NCBI RefSeq assembly: GCF_000757605.1 | Contig: NZ_JQAK01000001.1 | Span: 757,947 to 821,946, forward strand | Direction of reading: 5' to 3' | Source of the DNA: Candidatus Paracaedibacter symbiosus | GTDB lineage: Bacteria > Pseudomonadota > Alphaproteobacteria > Paracaedibacterales > Paracaedibacteraceae | Length of the DNA: 64,000 nt | Part shown: piece after piece, positions 45,393-54,300 of the stretch | Layout of the letters: every line of letters starts with the position of its first letter | Position numbering within the stretch: the first letter of the stretch is position 1 | The notes under the pieces: model-generated | What the model was told of the DNA's origin: nothing | Databases searched by the model: none | What the model saw: the letters and a program-made list of their open reading frames with translations, nothing else | Translations under genes and position numbers: made by a program

Positions 45393-45460
45393 GTCACCCT
45401 CGAGGGTGACGTATGGCCCGTGGCAATCTTCTGTCTCTATCCTTGAAGAGATTACCACGG
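45393..45460. repeat. Two adjacent palindromes between der and a minus-strand gene
   Basis: GTCACCCTCGAGGGTGAC (45393-45410) is a perfect 18-bp palindrome. Next to it CCGTGGCAATCT (45418-45429) pairs with AGATTACCACGG (45449-45460) with one mismatch. They can terminate der, but they also code, on the minus strand, the last residues of the extended frame of the gene at 45394-46132. Confidence 0.75.
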
Positions 45461-46132
45461 AGCATCTGCTCCTCATGAATGAGGTGCAAGACAATATTCT
45501 GGCGGCTAGCAGCATCCTTAAGTTTGTTTAAATCTTCTATTGTTATAATTTTAAAGTTCTCAGGATTTTCTTTTTCTACTAGCTTCTCATTAATTGAAAC
45601 AATTATCTCCCTATCTGTCTAAATCATTGATTGGATACTCACCTTTTTCAAATTCGGAATGGAGGAGATCAAATAGATGCTTTGGAAGGATTTCTCCATC
45701 ATAGAGTATTGTCAGAACGTCTCCAAATTTAGTTTCCTCGGTGAAATTAAAGCATAGTGGCCCTGAGTATTTTCTAAGCTTTGGATCTATCTGTTTTAGT
45801 GCTTCTAATAATTGGCTATATTTTTTTTGAAGAGGCTCCGGATAAGATTCAAGAGAATTAAACGATATTAAAAACTTTGTCGTAACGATAGGAGGAGTGC
45901 AATTTATTGCAATATATTGGATGAAAGAGTTTTCTAATTTTGATGTTATTTCAATATCTAAGTCATATATATAATCCCAAGGATCTTCATGTGACTCATT
46001 AATAATCTCCCATGATTTTGGATCATTCAATACATCCCCACTAATTGGGGTTGAGTTATCTTCGATCTGCGTCGCCAAGGATTGGCTGGTCGTGCCTATT
46101 AACAAACTAAAATAAAATAAGAATTTATACAT
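45394..46132 (-). pseudogene. Unrecognised exported protein, probably frameshifted
   Basis: The intact start gives 173 residues with the signal peptide MYKFLFYFSLLIGTTSQSLA and a mature part without known domain, ending INDLDR at a TAG (45611-45613). From the same spot another frame continues for about 74 codons: REIIVSINEKLVEKENPENF, then KIITIEDLNKLKDAASRQN, to a TGA at 45394. The junction INDLD-REIIVSINEKL reads as natural protein, and skipping four bases (AGAT) or one base restores a single frame. So this is likely a truncated gene. The extended end is coded by the palindromes at 45393-45460. Alternatively the short form is complete. Base composition matches the AT-rich surroundings. Confidence 0.5.
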
Positions 46133-46464
46133 CTAAAAATCTCTCCTAGTTCAATAAAAATAAAGTCATGTATAATTACTAGGAACAATAGAAAACAGTT
46201 AGCGCAATTAATATTAAATTTCAATAAAAATTATAATATAATCTTTTTATACTAATTGTCAGAGTAGGACCACTGTCTCGGTCAGTAATTTTAGGTTTTG
46301 TCGCGTTTGTTATGGAAAATGAGACTAAAATGAAGGTGGAGAAAATTAGAGGCATAGACGCTAGTATTTTGAGTACATAACACAAATAATAATTCTTAAT
46401 CTCTGTTCAGCTTTTTATTTTTCTTATAGAATTAATTTATTGATACTTTAAAAAAGTTATAGTT
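46133..46464. other. 332-bp AT-rich divergent gap
   Basis: Divergent promoters for the exported-protein gene and the amino-acid permease should lie here. A short inverted pair GACC/GGTC sits near 46269-46286. I see no convincing gene; a 22-codon frame near 46311 lacks support. Confidence 0.4.
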
Positions 46465-47832
46465 ATGGCAGAAGAAACAAAGTTAGCCACAGGATCTTTG
46501 GGGACGGCAGAATCTATTATTATGGGCATCTCTGGCACAGCACCAGCATTTAGCGCTGCAGCCACAACAACTGCTCTTGTGGCTGCCGTTGGCATTCATT
46601 CGCCTAGCAGCATTCTCTACTGCGGTCTTATCATGTTTGGGGTAACGTTTTCGTTCATGTACCTTAACCGTATCTCTGCCAATGCGGGAGCATCCTATAC
46701 CTGGATCAGCACAATTTTTAACAAAAACCTTGGTTTTTTTGCTGGCTGGTCACTTCTTGTGGCCTCTGCGCTTTTTATGGTCTCGGGTACGATTCCCGCA
46801 GCCACCTCAACGTTAGCACTTTTAAATCCACAAATGGTCAATGATCCTATGTGGGTGACTCTAATTGCTGCCGGATGGCTCACAATTATAAGTGCGATTA
46901 TTTTAAAGGGAATAAGACCAACCAGCTATTTACAAGTTATCTTAACCATAATTGAAGTGAGTATTCTTATATTCATTATCATTGCTGCTTTTGTAACCTT
47001 TATCCAACAACCAGCTCATATTATTACCATTGAAACTTTCAATCCTTTCAATTTTTCCTTAGAGCTTTTTGCAAAAGGAGCTCTCATTTCTTTATTTTTC
47101 TTTTGGGGCTGGGATGTAACCATGAACCTCACTGAAGAGACTAAGAATCCAAATAGCGCTCCTGGCAAAGCAGCCTTGTGGTCAATGATTATCACTATCC
47201 TCTTGTTTGTTGCTTTTGTAATGTGTGCGCTGATTGCATTAACAGACCAAGAAATCCAACAGTCCGGCACAAACGTTCTCCTTCAAATTGCGAACAAAAT
47301 TCTCCCCTCACCATGGGGAAATATAGCCTTAATCTGTGTCATTCTAAGCTCAATCGGCACTATTGAGACCTCTATTCTTCAATTCACCCGCACAATTTTT
47401 GCCACCTCAAGAGATGGAGCCCTTCACAAACGATGGAGCAAAGTCCACAATGTGTGGCAAACGCCTTGGACAGCGACACTTCTTATTTGGGCATTGGGAA
47501 TGGTCTTTTTGATTGTTGCCTCTCAAGAACCCACGGTCAGCGCTATTATTGATATTTCGATTAATGTGATTAGTTTTCAAGTTGCTTTTTATTACAGTCT
47601 GTGTGGATTTGCCTGCGCCTGGTACTATCGCGCTGTTGTCCTCCAAGATTTTTCAAAGACACTTTTATTAATTATATGGCCCCTTATAAGTGCTTTTTCT
47701 CTTATCTCCATTGCAATTTACGGCGCCTTAAATAGCTTTGATAAAGAATCTATCCTTTTAGGAATTGGCGGTATAGCCATTGGGATCTTCCCGTTGGTGA
47801 TGAATAGATATCTCATACCCAGGACTGTGTAA
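46465..47832 (+). CDS. APC-superfamily amino-acid permease
   Basis: 455 residues with about twelve hydrophobic segments. The first helix carries GTAESIIMGISGTAPAFS, the glycine-rich unwound TM1 of APC transporters, and TM6 has SLFFFWGWDVTMNLTEETKN, the E-E motif common in amino-acid/polyamine permeases. The substrate cannot be assigned; amino acids or amines are most likely. It probably imports host-derived nutrients. No ribosome site stands out upstream; TTATAG is close to the ATG. The next gene, bdhA, starts about 75 nt downstream. Confidence 0.85.
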   Translation: MAEETKLATGSLGTAESIIMGISGTAPAFSAAATTTALVAAVGIHSPSSILYCGLIMFGVTFSFMYLNRISANAGASYTWISTIFNKNLGFFAGWSLLVASALFMVSGTIPAATSTLALLNPQMVNDPMWVTLIAAGWLTIISAIILKGIRPTSYLQVILTIIEVSILIFIIIAAFVTFIQQPAHIITIETFNPFNFSLELFAKGALISLFFFWGWDVTMNLTEETKNPNSAPGKAALWSMIITILLFVAFVMCALIALTDQEIQQSGTNVLLQIANKILPSPWGNIALICVILSSIGTIETSILQFTRTIFATSRDGALHKRWSKVHNVWQTPWTATLLIWALGMVFLIVASQEPTVSAIIDISINVISFQVAFYYSLCGFACAWYYRAVVLQDFSKTLLLIIWPLISAFSLISIAIYGALNSFDKESILLGIGGIAIGIFPLVMNRYLIPRTV

Positions 47833-47909
47833 TCCATTTATCGCTTAACGAGTTGTTAAGCCTAATGCACTATCTTCATGATATTAATAGAGATAAGAGG
47901 GGAAGATCT

Positions 47910-48689
47910 ATGACACAGAAAGTTGCCTTAATTACCGGTTCAACCAGTGGAATTGGTCTAAGTATAGCCATGAGATTGGCGCAGAGTGGGCATAATATTA
48001 TCCTCAACGGATTTGGGGATCCCCAAAAAATCCAGTGGACGGCTAACTCAATCGCAGAGATGTATAAGATTGAAGTTGTCCACTCGAATGCCGATATGAC
48101 CAAACCTGATGAAATCGAAAAAATGATTCATATGGCGCAAAATAGTTTTGGAAGCCTTGATATTGTTGTCTGCAACGCAGGGGTTCAACATGTGGCGCCT
48201 ATAGATGAATTCCCTCCTGAAAAATGGGATATGATCCTCGCGATTAATCTCACATCTGCTTTTCATGTTATTCATCATGCCCTCCCTCTTATGAAAGAAA
48301 AAAAGTGGGGCCGAATTATCAATATTGCCTCTGCCCATGCCCTTGTTGCCTCCCCTTTTAAATCTGCCTACGTTGCTGCAAAACATGGCTTAGCCGGTTT
48401 AACCAAAACCGTCGCCTTAGAAGTTGCAGAGCATGGCATTACCTGTAATGCTATTTGCCCAGGCTACGTTCAAACTCCTCTCGTTGATAACCAAATTCAA
48501 GATACTGCAAAGGCCCGTGGCATTTCCCCAGAAACAGTAATTCGCGACGTAATTTTGGGTAGCCAACCAACCAAAGAATTTGTTAAGGTGGAAGACATTG
48601 CAGAACTGGCTGCCTATCTTAGCAGTGACCATGCAGCTGCAATAACTGGAACGATGCTCTCCATTGATGGTGGTTGGACAGCTCATTAG
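47910..48689 (+). CDS. bdhA: 3-hydroxybutyrate dehydrogenase
   Basis: 259 residues from the ATG at 47910, which has AGGGGAAG upstream. A short-chain dehydrogenase that converts D-3-hydroxybutyrate to acetoacetate with NAD. ITGSTSGIGLSIA binds NAD; NAGVQHV is the NAG motif; catalytic Ser-Tyr-Lys fits NIASAHALVASPFKSAYVAAK. Family marks of 3-hydroxybutyrate dehydrogenases are NILNGFGD-type (here IILNGFGDP) and PGYVQTPLVDNQI. It lets the cell use stored PHB made by PhaC (3578-5386) or take up hydroxybutyrate. A longer in-frame start at 47853 gives an atypical N-terminus. Confidence 0.93.
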   Translation: MTQKVALITGSTSGIGLSIAMRLAQSGHNIILNGFGDPQKIQWTANSIAEMYKIEVVHSNADMTKPDEIEKMIHMAQNSFGSLDIVVCNAGVQHVAPIDEFPPEKWDMILAINLTSAFHVIHHALPLMKEKKWGRIINIASAHALVASPFKSAYVAAKHGLAGLTKTVALEVAEHGITCNAICPGYVQTPLVDNQIQDTAKARGISPETVIRDVILGSQPTKEFVKVEDIAELAAYLSSDHAAAITGTMLSIDGGWTAH

Positions 48690-48710
48690 AAAAATTGGGG
48701 GTTCTGATCG

Positions 48711-49442
48711 ATGTTAATAAAAAAAATAGCTTTTACCGGATGGGTGTTGACAAGTAGTGTAACAGCGGCAGAAATAGACGGGCGTTTAGAAGAAATAAGA
48801 TTTCAGAAAACTTCCTTAAAAACAATGATATATGGTGAAATAAACGATCCTGACAGGATATATAAGGCGATTTTAAACTCTCATAAAGCTGATAAAACAG
48901 CTTTTATTTTGGATGTGGATGGCACCCTTAGTAATGAAGACAATCCAGAAAATTTAGGTGAGAATCAAATTGTCACCGAACGTGGTCGGGCTGTTGAAAA
49001 CCTGAGAAGATTAATGGAACAAGGTGCTTTGATTGTTTTTTGCAGCGCCTGGCATAAGTTAGATGAAACTATTAAACGATTGCGACAAATTGGCTTCACC
49101 GATGAGGATCTGAGTATCAGCGAAGAAGAGCAAGAGCAAACTCAAGCAGTCTCTCTAACGCATAATAAAACCATGTATATTATTAATTTCAAGAAACTTG
49201 GCAATGTCATTAGTGTCAAACACGAAAAACCATGGGAAAAGAAAACGTATTTCCGCAATAAAGCATTTTCTCTGATGTTTTTGCAGGAGGGAGGTTTGCC
49301 GGAACAAATTGAAACGATCTATTTTCTTGATGACAGTGCACAAAATCACGAAGTATTTATTAACGATATACTCACTTTTGATTTATACCCCAACATACAG
49401 ATCTACAATTACTTACTCACAGAGCCAATACCTATAAAATAG
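48711..49442 (+). CDS. Exported HAD-superfamily protein (DUF2608-like)
   Basis: 243 residues. A likely signal peptide MLIKKIAFTGWVLTSSVTAA precedes a haloacid-dehalogenase fold: motif I is FILDVDGTLSNED with Asp68 and Asp70, motif II lies in LIVFCSAW, and the acidic motif IV is IYFLDDSAQN (about 216). An alternative substrate-type specificity cannot be read. The long insertion after motif II is glutamate/glutamine-rich. Export plus HAD fits the DUF2608 type known in Legionella and other intracellular bacteria (assignment is by resemblance). It starts 21 nt after bdhA. The ATG has GGGG upstream. Confidence 0.7.
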   Translation: MLIKKIAFTGWVLTSSVTAAEIDGRLEEIRFQKTSLKTMIYGEINDPDRIYKAILNSHKADKTAFILDVDGTLSNEDNPENLGENQIVTERGRAVENLRRLMEQGALIVFCSAWHKLDETIKRLRQIGFTDEDLSISEEEQEQTQAVSLTHNKTMYIINFKKLGNVISVKHEKPWEKKTYFRNKAFSLMFLQEGGLPEQIETIYFLDDSAQNHEVFINDILTFDLYPNIQIYNYLLTEPIPIK

Positions 49443-49456
49443 TAGATTGCTCTTGG

Positions 49457-49532
49457 TCATTACTTTCTCGAGGCGCCTAACAGAGAGTTAAAAATCAAAG
49501 GACTCCCTCTGTCTGGCCTTCGAAAGTAATGA
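49457..49532. repeat. Large palindrome between converging genes
   Basis: TCATTACTTTC (49457-49467) pairs exactly with GAAAGTAATGA (49522-49532), and inner blocks (GGCGCCTAACAGAG with CTCTGTCTGGCC) pair imperfectly, giving about 28-base arms. It can act as a bidirectional terminator for the HAD gene and cydX. Confidence 0.7.
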
Positions 49533-49579
49533 GTTCATAAGAAAAAATAAAGCCGTAACTGTTCCATAATCTTGAGAGT

Positions 49580-49690
49580 TTAATCTGATTTTTTCTTGCC
49601 ACTCATATGATCATGCTCTAGCCACATTGCATTAAGAATTGCAAATAAACACGCAAACCCAAGTCCTAATACCCAACTAAAATACCACAT
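49580..49690 (-). CDS. cydX: Cytochrome bd small subunit CydX
   Basis: 36 residues. The sequence MWYFSWVLGLGFACLFAILN then AMWLEHDHMSGKKKSD matches CydX (family MWYFaWilG...LE). CydX is a single-helix subunit that stabilises haem b595/d in cytochrome bd. GGAGA lies 7 nt before the ATG. It follows cydB after about 50 nt on the same strand, the standard cydABX order. Confidence 0.92.
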   Translation of the reverse strand: MWYFSWVLGLGFACLFAILNAMWLEHDHMSGKKKSD

Positions 49691-49740
49691 TAAATTCTCC
49701 GCTTTATCTACTGCTTTTACAACTTGCCTGAGGGAGTTGC

Positions 49741-50886
49741 CTAATAACTATTCATGTCTTTATCAATTGATTCTGCCGTCACCGGACCTGCCAATACTTT
49801 ATAGACCCAACGGGTATAAAGAAGAATAATTGGTAAGAACACAATCACTGCCAACAACATAATAAACAATGTCAGCTGACTTGAAGAGGCATCCCACACG
49901 GTCAAGCTGCTGGAGGTATGAATACTGGAAGGCAAAATAAAGGGAAACATACTAATGCCAACCGTAATAATCACTGTGGCAATCGCTAAACCATTTAAGA
50001 CGAAAGCACTCTTAAGATATCTGAGAGAAGCGAGATACCAGGCGCTAATCACTGTCACATAGCACGAAAAAGGGACAAGCCATAAAAGGGGATAGGTGAA
50101 ATAATTATTGATCCAAGCCCCAGTCAAAATGAGTGCTTCTTTAGAGAGGGGGTTTGAGGCCCCATCAACATGATAGCCAGGCAGCAATGTAAATCCCTGG
50201 AGTTGCCCCGCGGCATAAAGACCACCAATCGAAAAACAAATTAACCAGATTAAAGTTGTTAAAGGAAGAATGCTTAAAGCCCGACTGCCCATTTCTGGTT
50301 CAGTTTTAATGCTTAAATAGAGAGCGCCATGCTGTAAAAACATGGTAACACTTAAAATACCGCATAGAAGGGGAAAAGCACCCAGTAAATCAAAAAAGCT
50401 TCCTGTATAAAAACAACGTAAGTTTTCATCTAAAAAGAAAGGAACACCCTGCATCACATTGCCAACAGCGACACCAAAAATAAGAGAAGGAACAGTGCCG
50501 CTAATACATAAGCAGGTGTCCCACACTTGACGCCATGCGGGCAGCGAGAGTTTACTGCGGAATTTAAACCCCACAGGACGTAAAATCAACGCCCATAAAA
50601 TCAGAAACATTGCCACATAAAAACCAGAAAAAGCAACAGCATATACAAATGGCCAAGCTGCAAAAATTGCGCCTCCACCAAGAATAAACCACACCTGGTT
50701 TCCTTCCCAGACAGGGCCAATAGTATTCAAAATAACACGGCGATCTGTATCTGTTTTTCCCACAAACGGCAGCAACATCGCTACACCAAGATCAAACCCG
50801 TCCATAATAGCAAATCCGCACAAAAGAACACCTAAAATCATCCACCAGATGACTCTTAAGGTTTCGTAATCTATTGGTACTATCAT
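49741..50886 (-). CDS. cydB: Cytochrome bd ubiquinol oxidase subunit II
   Basis: 381 residues, typical length. CydB pairs with CydA in the quinol oxidase that reduces oxygen at high affinity. The N-terminus LRVIWWMILGVLLCGFAIMDGFDLGVAML is the conserved first helix (family WW-ll---l--F---DGFDLG), followed by NTIGPVWEGNQVW. About eight helices are predicted. AGGAT lies upstream, in the 12-nt gap after cydA, so the genes are one transcript. Confidence 0.96.
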   Translation of the reverse strand: MIVPIDYETLRVIWWMILGVLLCGFAIMDGFDLGVAMLLPFVGKTDTDRRVILNTIGPVWEGNQVWFILGGGAIFAAWPFVYAVAFSGFYVAMFLILWALILRPVGFKFRSKLSLPAWRQVWDTCLCISGTVPSLIFGVAVGNVMQGVPFFLDENLRCFYTGSFFDLLGAFPLLCGILSVTMFLQHGALYLSIKTEPEMGSRALSILPLTTLIWLICFSIGGLYAAGQLQGFTLLPGYHVDGASNPLSKEALILTGAWINNYFTYPLLWLVPFSCYVTVISAWYLASLRYLKSAFVLNGLAIATVIITVGISMFPFILPSSIHTSSSLTVWDASSSQLTLFIMLLAVIVFLPIILLYTRWVYKVLAGPVTAESIDKDMNSY

Positions 50887-50898
50887 GCTTTCAGTATC

Positions 50899-52431
50899 CT
50901 ATTCTTTATCGACGATTACCGGGCCCAATTTAACATAACGCACCATCAAGAATACATCTACAACAAGTAAAACTGTATAAAAGAGGATAAATCCAAATAG
51001 CGACATTGATACCTGTGCCGGTGACGTTGATGAAACCCCCAAGAAGGTAGGAAGAACCCCTTCAATAGCCCAAGGCTGTCTGCCATATTCCGCCACAATC
51101 CACCCCAATTCCATTGCAATCCATGGCAATGGCAAAGAACATACAGCCAGACGCAAAAACCATTTATACTTATCCAATTGACGCTTAGCGGAAAGATAAA
51201 AAGCATATCCAAAAAAGAGAATAAAAAAGAAACCAATCCCAACCATAATCCGAAATGACCAAAATAATACCGGGACATTGGGAATAATGGAGCTCGCCGC
51301 TTTATCAATCTCTTCTTGACCTGCTGCTGTGATATCTTCCATATAACGCTTTAGTAAAAAAGCATACCCAAGGTTTTGTTGATTTGCTTCGAAGGTAATT
51401 AAAGCTGTGTCACGTTCGTGTTGGTCTTTTGTTTTTTTGAGTATCTGCAAGGCTTTATACGCTTCCATTCCATTTTGAATACGTACTTTAGCATGTTCAA
51501 CCAACTCCTTGATCCCGGGAATCGGTGTGTTAAACGACCTTGTTGCAATTATTCCAAGGGCCCAAGGAATTCTAACTTCATACTTAGTTGTCTGAGTCTT
51601 TACATCGGGAAAACCGATGAGAGTCAAGCCAGCAGGGGCTGATTCTGTTTCCCACATTGCCTCTATGGCCGCAATCTTCATCTTTTGGTTTTCTGTCAGC
51701 GCGTAGCCACTTTCATCCCCTAAAACAACAACAGAAAGAGCTGAGGCAAAACCAAAACTTGCCGCCACCGTCATGGAACGTTTAGCAATATCACGATACT
51801 TATTATGCAGAAGGTAAAACGCACTGATTGCCATGACAAACATAGATCCCGTCACATAGCCCGCGCTAATGGTGTGAACAAATTTTGACTGGGCCACTGG
51901 ATTGAAAAACACCTCATAAAAAGAGGATAATTCCATTCGCATGGATTCCGGATTAAACTTGGCGCCAACTGGATTTTGCATCCAGGCATTAGCAATCAAA
52001 ATCCACAGCGCCGAAAAATTAGTACCAAATGCGAGCATCCAAGTGGAGATCAAATGCCCCAATTTGGATAAACGATTCCAACCAAAAAAGAATAGTCCAA
52101 TAAAGGTTGCTTCGAGAAAAAAAGCCATCAACCCTTCAATCGCCAGTGGGACGCCAAAGATGTCACCAACATAGTGAGCGTAATAAGCCCAATTCGTACC
52201 AAACTGAAACTCCATTGTAATTCCTGTCGCAACGCCCATGGCAAAATTAATACCAAAGAGCACCCCCCAGAACTTTGTCATCTGGCGCCAAATGTCCTTA
52301 CCGGTCATTACATAAACACTCTCCATAATAGCCAGCAGCAACGATAAACCGATGGTGAGAGGCACAAAAAGAAAGTGGTAAAGCGCTGTTATAGCAAACT
52401 GAAGGCGTGATAAATCAACAACTAATTCCAT
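50899..52431 (-). CDS. cydA: Cytochrome bd ubiquinol oxidase subunit I
   Basis: 510 residues. CydA holds the three haems and the quinol site. LSRLQFAITALYHFLFVPLTIG with the haem ligand histidine is the N-terminal signature; GIMEFQFGTNWAYY-like stretch (here ITMEFQFGTNWAYYAHYVGD) and GRQPWAIEGVLPT are diagnostic. The long quinol loop (about 255-390, including IPWALGIIATRSFNTPIPG and NLGYAFLLKRY) makes it the E. coli-like long-Q-loop form. AGGATCCC precedes the ATG. The operon cydABX suggests life at low oxygen. An FNR-type site was not found upstream. Confidence 0.97.
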   Translation of the reverse strand: MELVVDLSRLQFAITALYHFLFVPLTIGLSLLLAIMESVYVMTGKDIWRQMTKFWGVLFGINFAMGVATGITMEFQFGTNWAYYAHYVGDIFGVPLAIEGLMAFFLEATFIGLFFFGWNRLSKLGHLISTWMLAFGTNFSALWILIANAWMQNPVGAKFNPESMRMELSSFYEVFFNPVAQSKFVHTISAGYVTGSMFVMAISAFYLLHNKYRDIAKRSMTVAASFGFASALSVVVLGDESGYALTENQKMKIAAIEAMWETESAPAGLTLIGFPDVKTQTTKYEVRIPWALGIIATRSFNTPIPGIKELVEHAKVRIQNGMEAYKALQILKKTKDQHERDTALITFEANQQNLGYAFLLKRYMEDITAAGQEEIDKAASSIIPNVPVLFWSFRIMVGIGFFFILFFGYAFYLSAKRQLDKYKWFLRLAVCSLPLPWIAMELGWIVAEYGRQPWAIEGVLPTFLGVSSTSPAQVSMSLFGFILFYTVLLVVDVFLMVRYVKLGPVIVDKE

Positions 52432-52680
52432 GTTTGGTGGGATCCTATAAGCTGTTCAGAAATGCGCTGCGGCGTTATCTTAAATCGATGTTCTTTTGAG
52501 AAAAAGCAGTAATAAAGGGAGGTGATGGCGATAAGTTTAATCACCAACACAAAGCTAATTTGTCGAAAATATTGCCGCAAGAACGTTGTTTCACATTTAA
52601 AACCAATATTTTAAGCGTAACTTCTTTTTAATCCCCTGTCATGAAGAAAATTGTCGCAGCGCAAACCGTTAAAATTTGGT

Positions 52681-52839
52681 TTATTTATTAAGTATAAATA
52701 CGCGACTACAATAAGGGCATTCAGTTTCCCCCGCCTGGCCCAAATTTAAATAAACCAGAGGATGGCCTCCACTCAAGCTATTTCCATTGCCATCACAATT
52801 GACAATAGTTTCATCCACGTATCGAATCTCTTGCGTCAT
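52681..52839 (-). CDS. NDUFS6-like CHCC zinc-finger protein
   Basis: 52 residues. The sequence NCDGNGNSLSGGHPLVYLNL then GQAGETECPYCSRVFIL has the zf-CHCC pattern C-x---G---H-x-x-V-Y-L and C-P-Y-C. The family, common in alphaproteobacteria, is the ancestor-like form of complex I subunit NDUFS6/B13; in bacteria it is a soluble zinc protein of unclear function. GGAG lies 7-10 nt before the ATG. It stands alone about 250 bp upstream of cydA on the same strand. Confidence 0.9.
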   Translation of the reverse strand: MTQEIRYVDETIVNCDGNGNSLSGGHPLVYLNLGQAGETECPYCSRVFILNK

Positions 52840-53086
52840 ATTTAACTCCAACTTTATTTAAATATACTCATCATAATTGGAAATGCGGATTTATACCATC
52901 AAGATTTGAGGGGACGCTGGGCTAATTCACCCATCCTTCTTTCCTAGAAGGTTTTATTTTAACGCCGCTATACTCGAAAAGTTAATATTTTCTGAGCTAA
53001 ATTGAGGATAATTCCTGTCTGCTCTTGCACGATAGTCAAATCAGATTTACGCTATATTTAGTAAGATTTAAATTATAGCGGGCACC

Positions 53087-54300
53087 ATGACAGCGTCAGC
53101 ACAAAAACAAGCAGAAAAATCCTCCCATCACTCAGCAACGACGATCCCCTGGGAAGACCCCCTTTTACTGGACGATCAATTAGATGCGGAAGAGCGTCTT
53201 ATCCGTGACACTGCCCGCACTTATTCCCAAGAAAAGTTAATACCGAGGATTATTGAAGCTACTCGAAACAGCTACTTTGACCGCGAGATCATGCGAGAAA
53301 TGGGGAGACTGGGCCTCTTGGGCATGACGATTCAAGGGTATGGGTGCACCGGTGCCAGCTATGTTAGTTATGGACTCGTTGCCCGAGAAGTAGAACGTGT
53401 TGACTCCGGTTATAGATCAGCGATGAGTGTCCAATCTTCTTTGGTTATGCATCCCATTTATGCTTATGGCAGTGAGGAGCAAAAACAACGCTACCTTCCC
53501 GGTCTTGCCAGTGGTGAGCTAATTGGCTGCTTTGGTTTGACTGAACCCGATTCAGGGTCGGATCCGGCGAGTATGCGCACGCGGGCCAAAAAAGTCGCCG
53601 GCGGCTATATCCTCCATGGCTCTAAAATGTGGATTACCAATTCCCCCATTGCTGATGTGTTTGTTGTCTGGGCAAAGTGTGATAACGACCGTATCCGCGG
53701 TTTCGTTTTGGAAAAAGGAATGAAAGGACTGTCCGCTCCTGAAATTATTGGCAAGATGTCGCTCAAAGCTTCCATTACGGGCGAGATTGTAATGGATAAT
53801 GTCTCCGTTCCTGAATCTGCACTTCTGCCCCAGGTGGAGGGGCTCAAGGGGCCATTTGGTTGTCTGAATAATGCCCGTTACGGTATTGCGTGGGGTGCAT
53901 TGGGAGCTGCTGAATTCTGTTGGCAAGCTGCCCGCAGCTATGCTATAGAGCGTCTCCAATTCAATAAACCTCTCGCCGCTAACCAGTTAATTCAAAAAAG
54001 TTAGCTGATATGCAAACAGATATTGCCCTCGCTTTGCAAGGATGTCTGCGTGTAGGCCGGTTGAAGGGCCAAGGATATGCAGCCACTGATGCAATTTCGT
54101 TGATCAAACGAAATTCTTGCCTTAAAGCGCGAGACATTGCCCGAGAGGCACGCGATATTCATGGTGGTAATGGCATCGTTGATGAATATCACGTTATCCG
54201 CCATATGATCAATCTCGAGACAGTCACAACCTATGAAGGAACCCACGACGTCCATGCATTGATCTTAGGTCGCTATCAAACAGGTATCGCCGCCTTTTAA
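53087..54300 (+). pseudogene. Glutaryl-CoA dehydrogenase-like acyl-CoA dehydrogenase, frameshifted
   Basis: The first frame (305 residues) ends at a TAG at 54002-54004 after AANQLIQKS; the rest ([20 protein letters not shown] to the stop at 54300) is in another frame. At the six-A run 53994-53999 one extra A would give [11 protein letters not shown], the family sequence, and a 404-residue protein. Conserved features: [20 protein letters not shown] and [21 protein letters not shown] (glutaryl-CoA dehydrogenase type), [14 protein letters not shown], and [16 protein letters not shown] with the catalytic glutamate. It would convert glutaryl-CoA to crotonyl-CoA in lysine/tryptophan breakdown. The broken first product lacks the catalytic glutamate and should be inactive unless slippage rescues it. 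Confidence 0.87.

Noticed and set aside
46311-46380. 22-codon frame with an ATG in the gap before the amino-acid permease
   Set aside because: Too short, no ribosome site, no conservation evidence.
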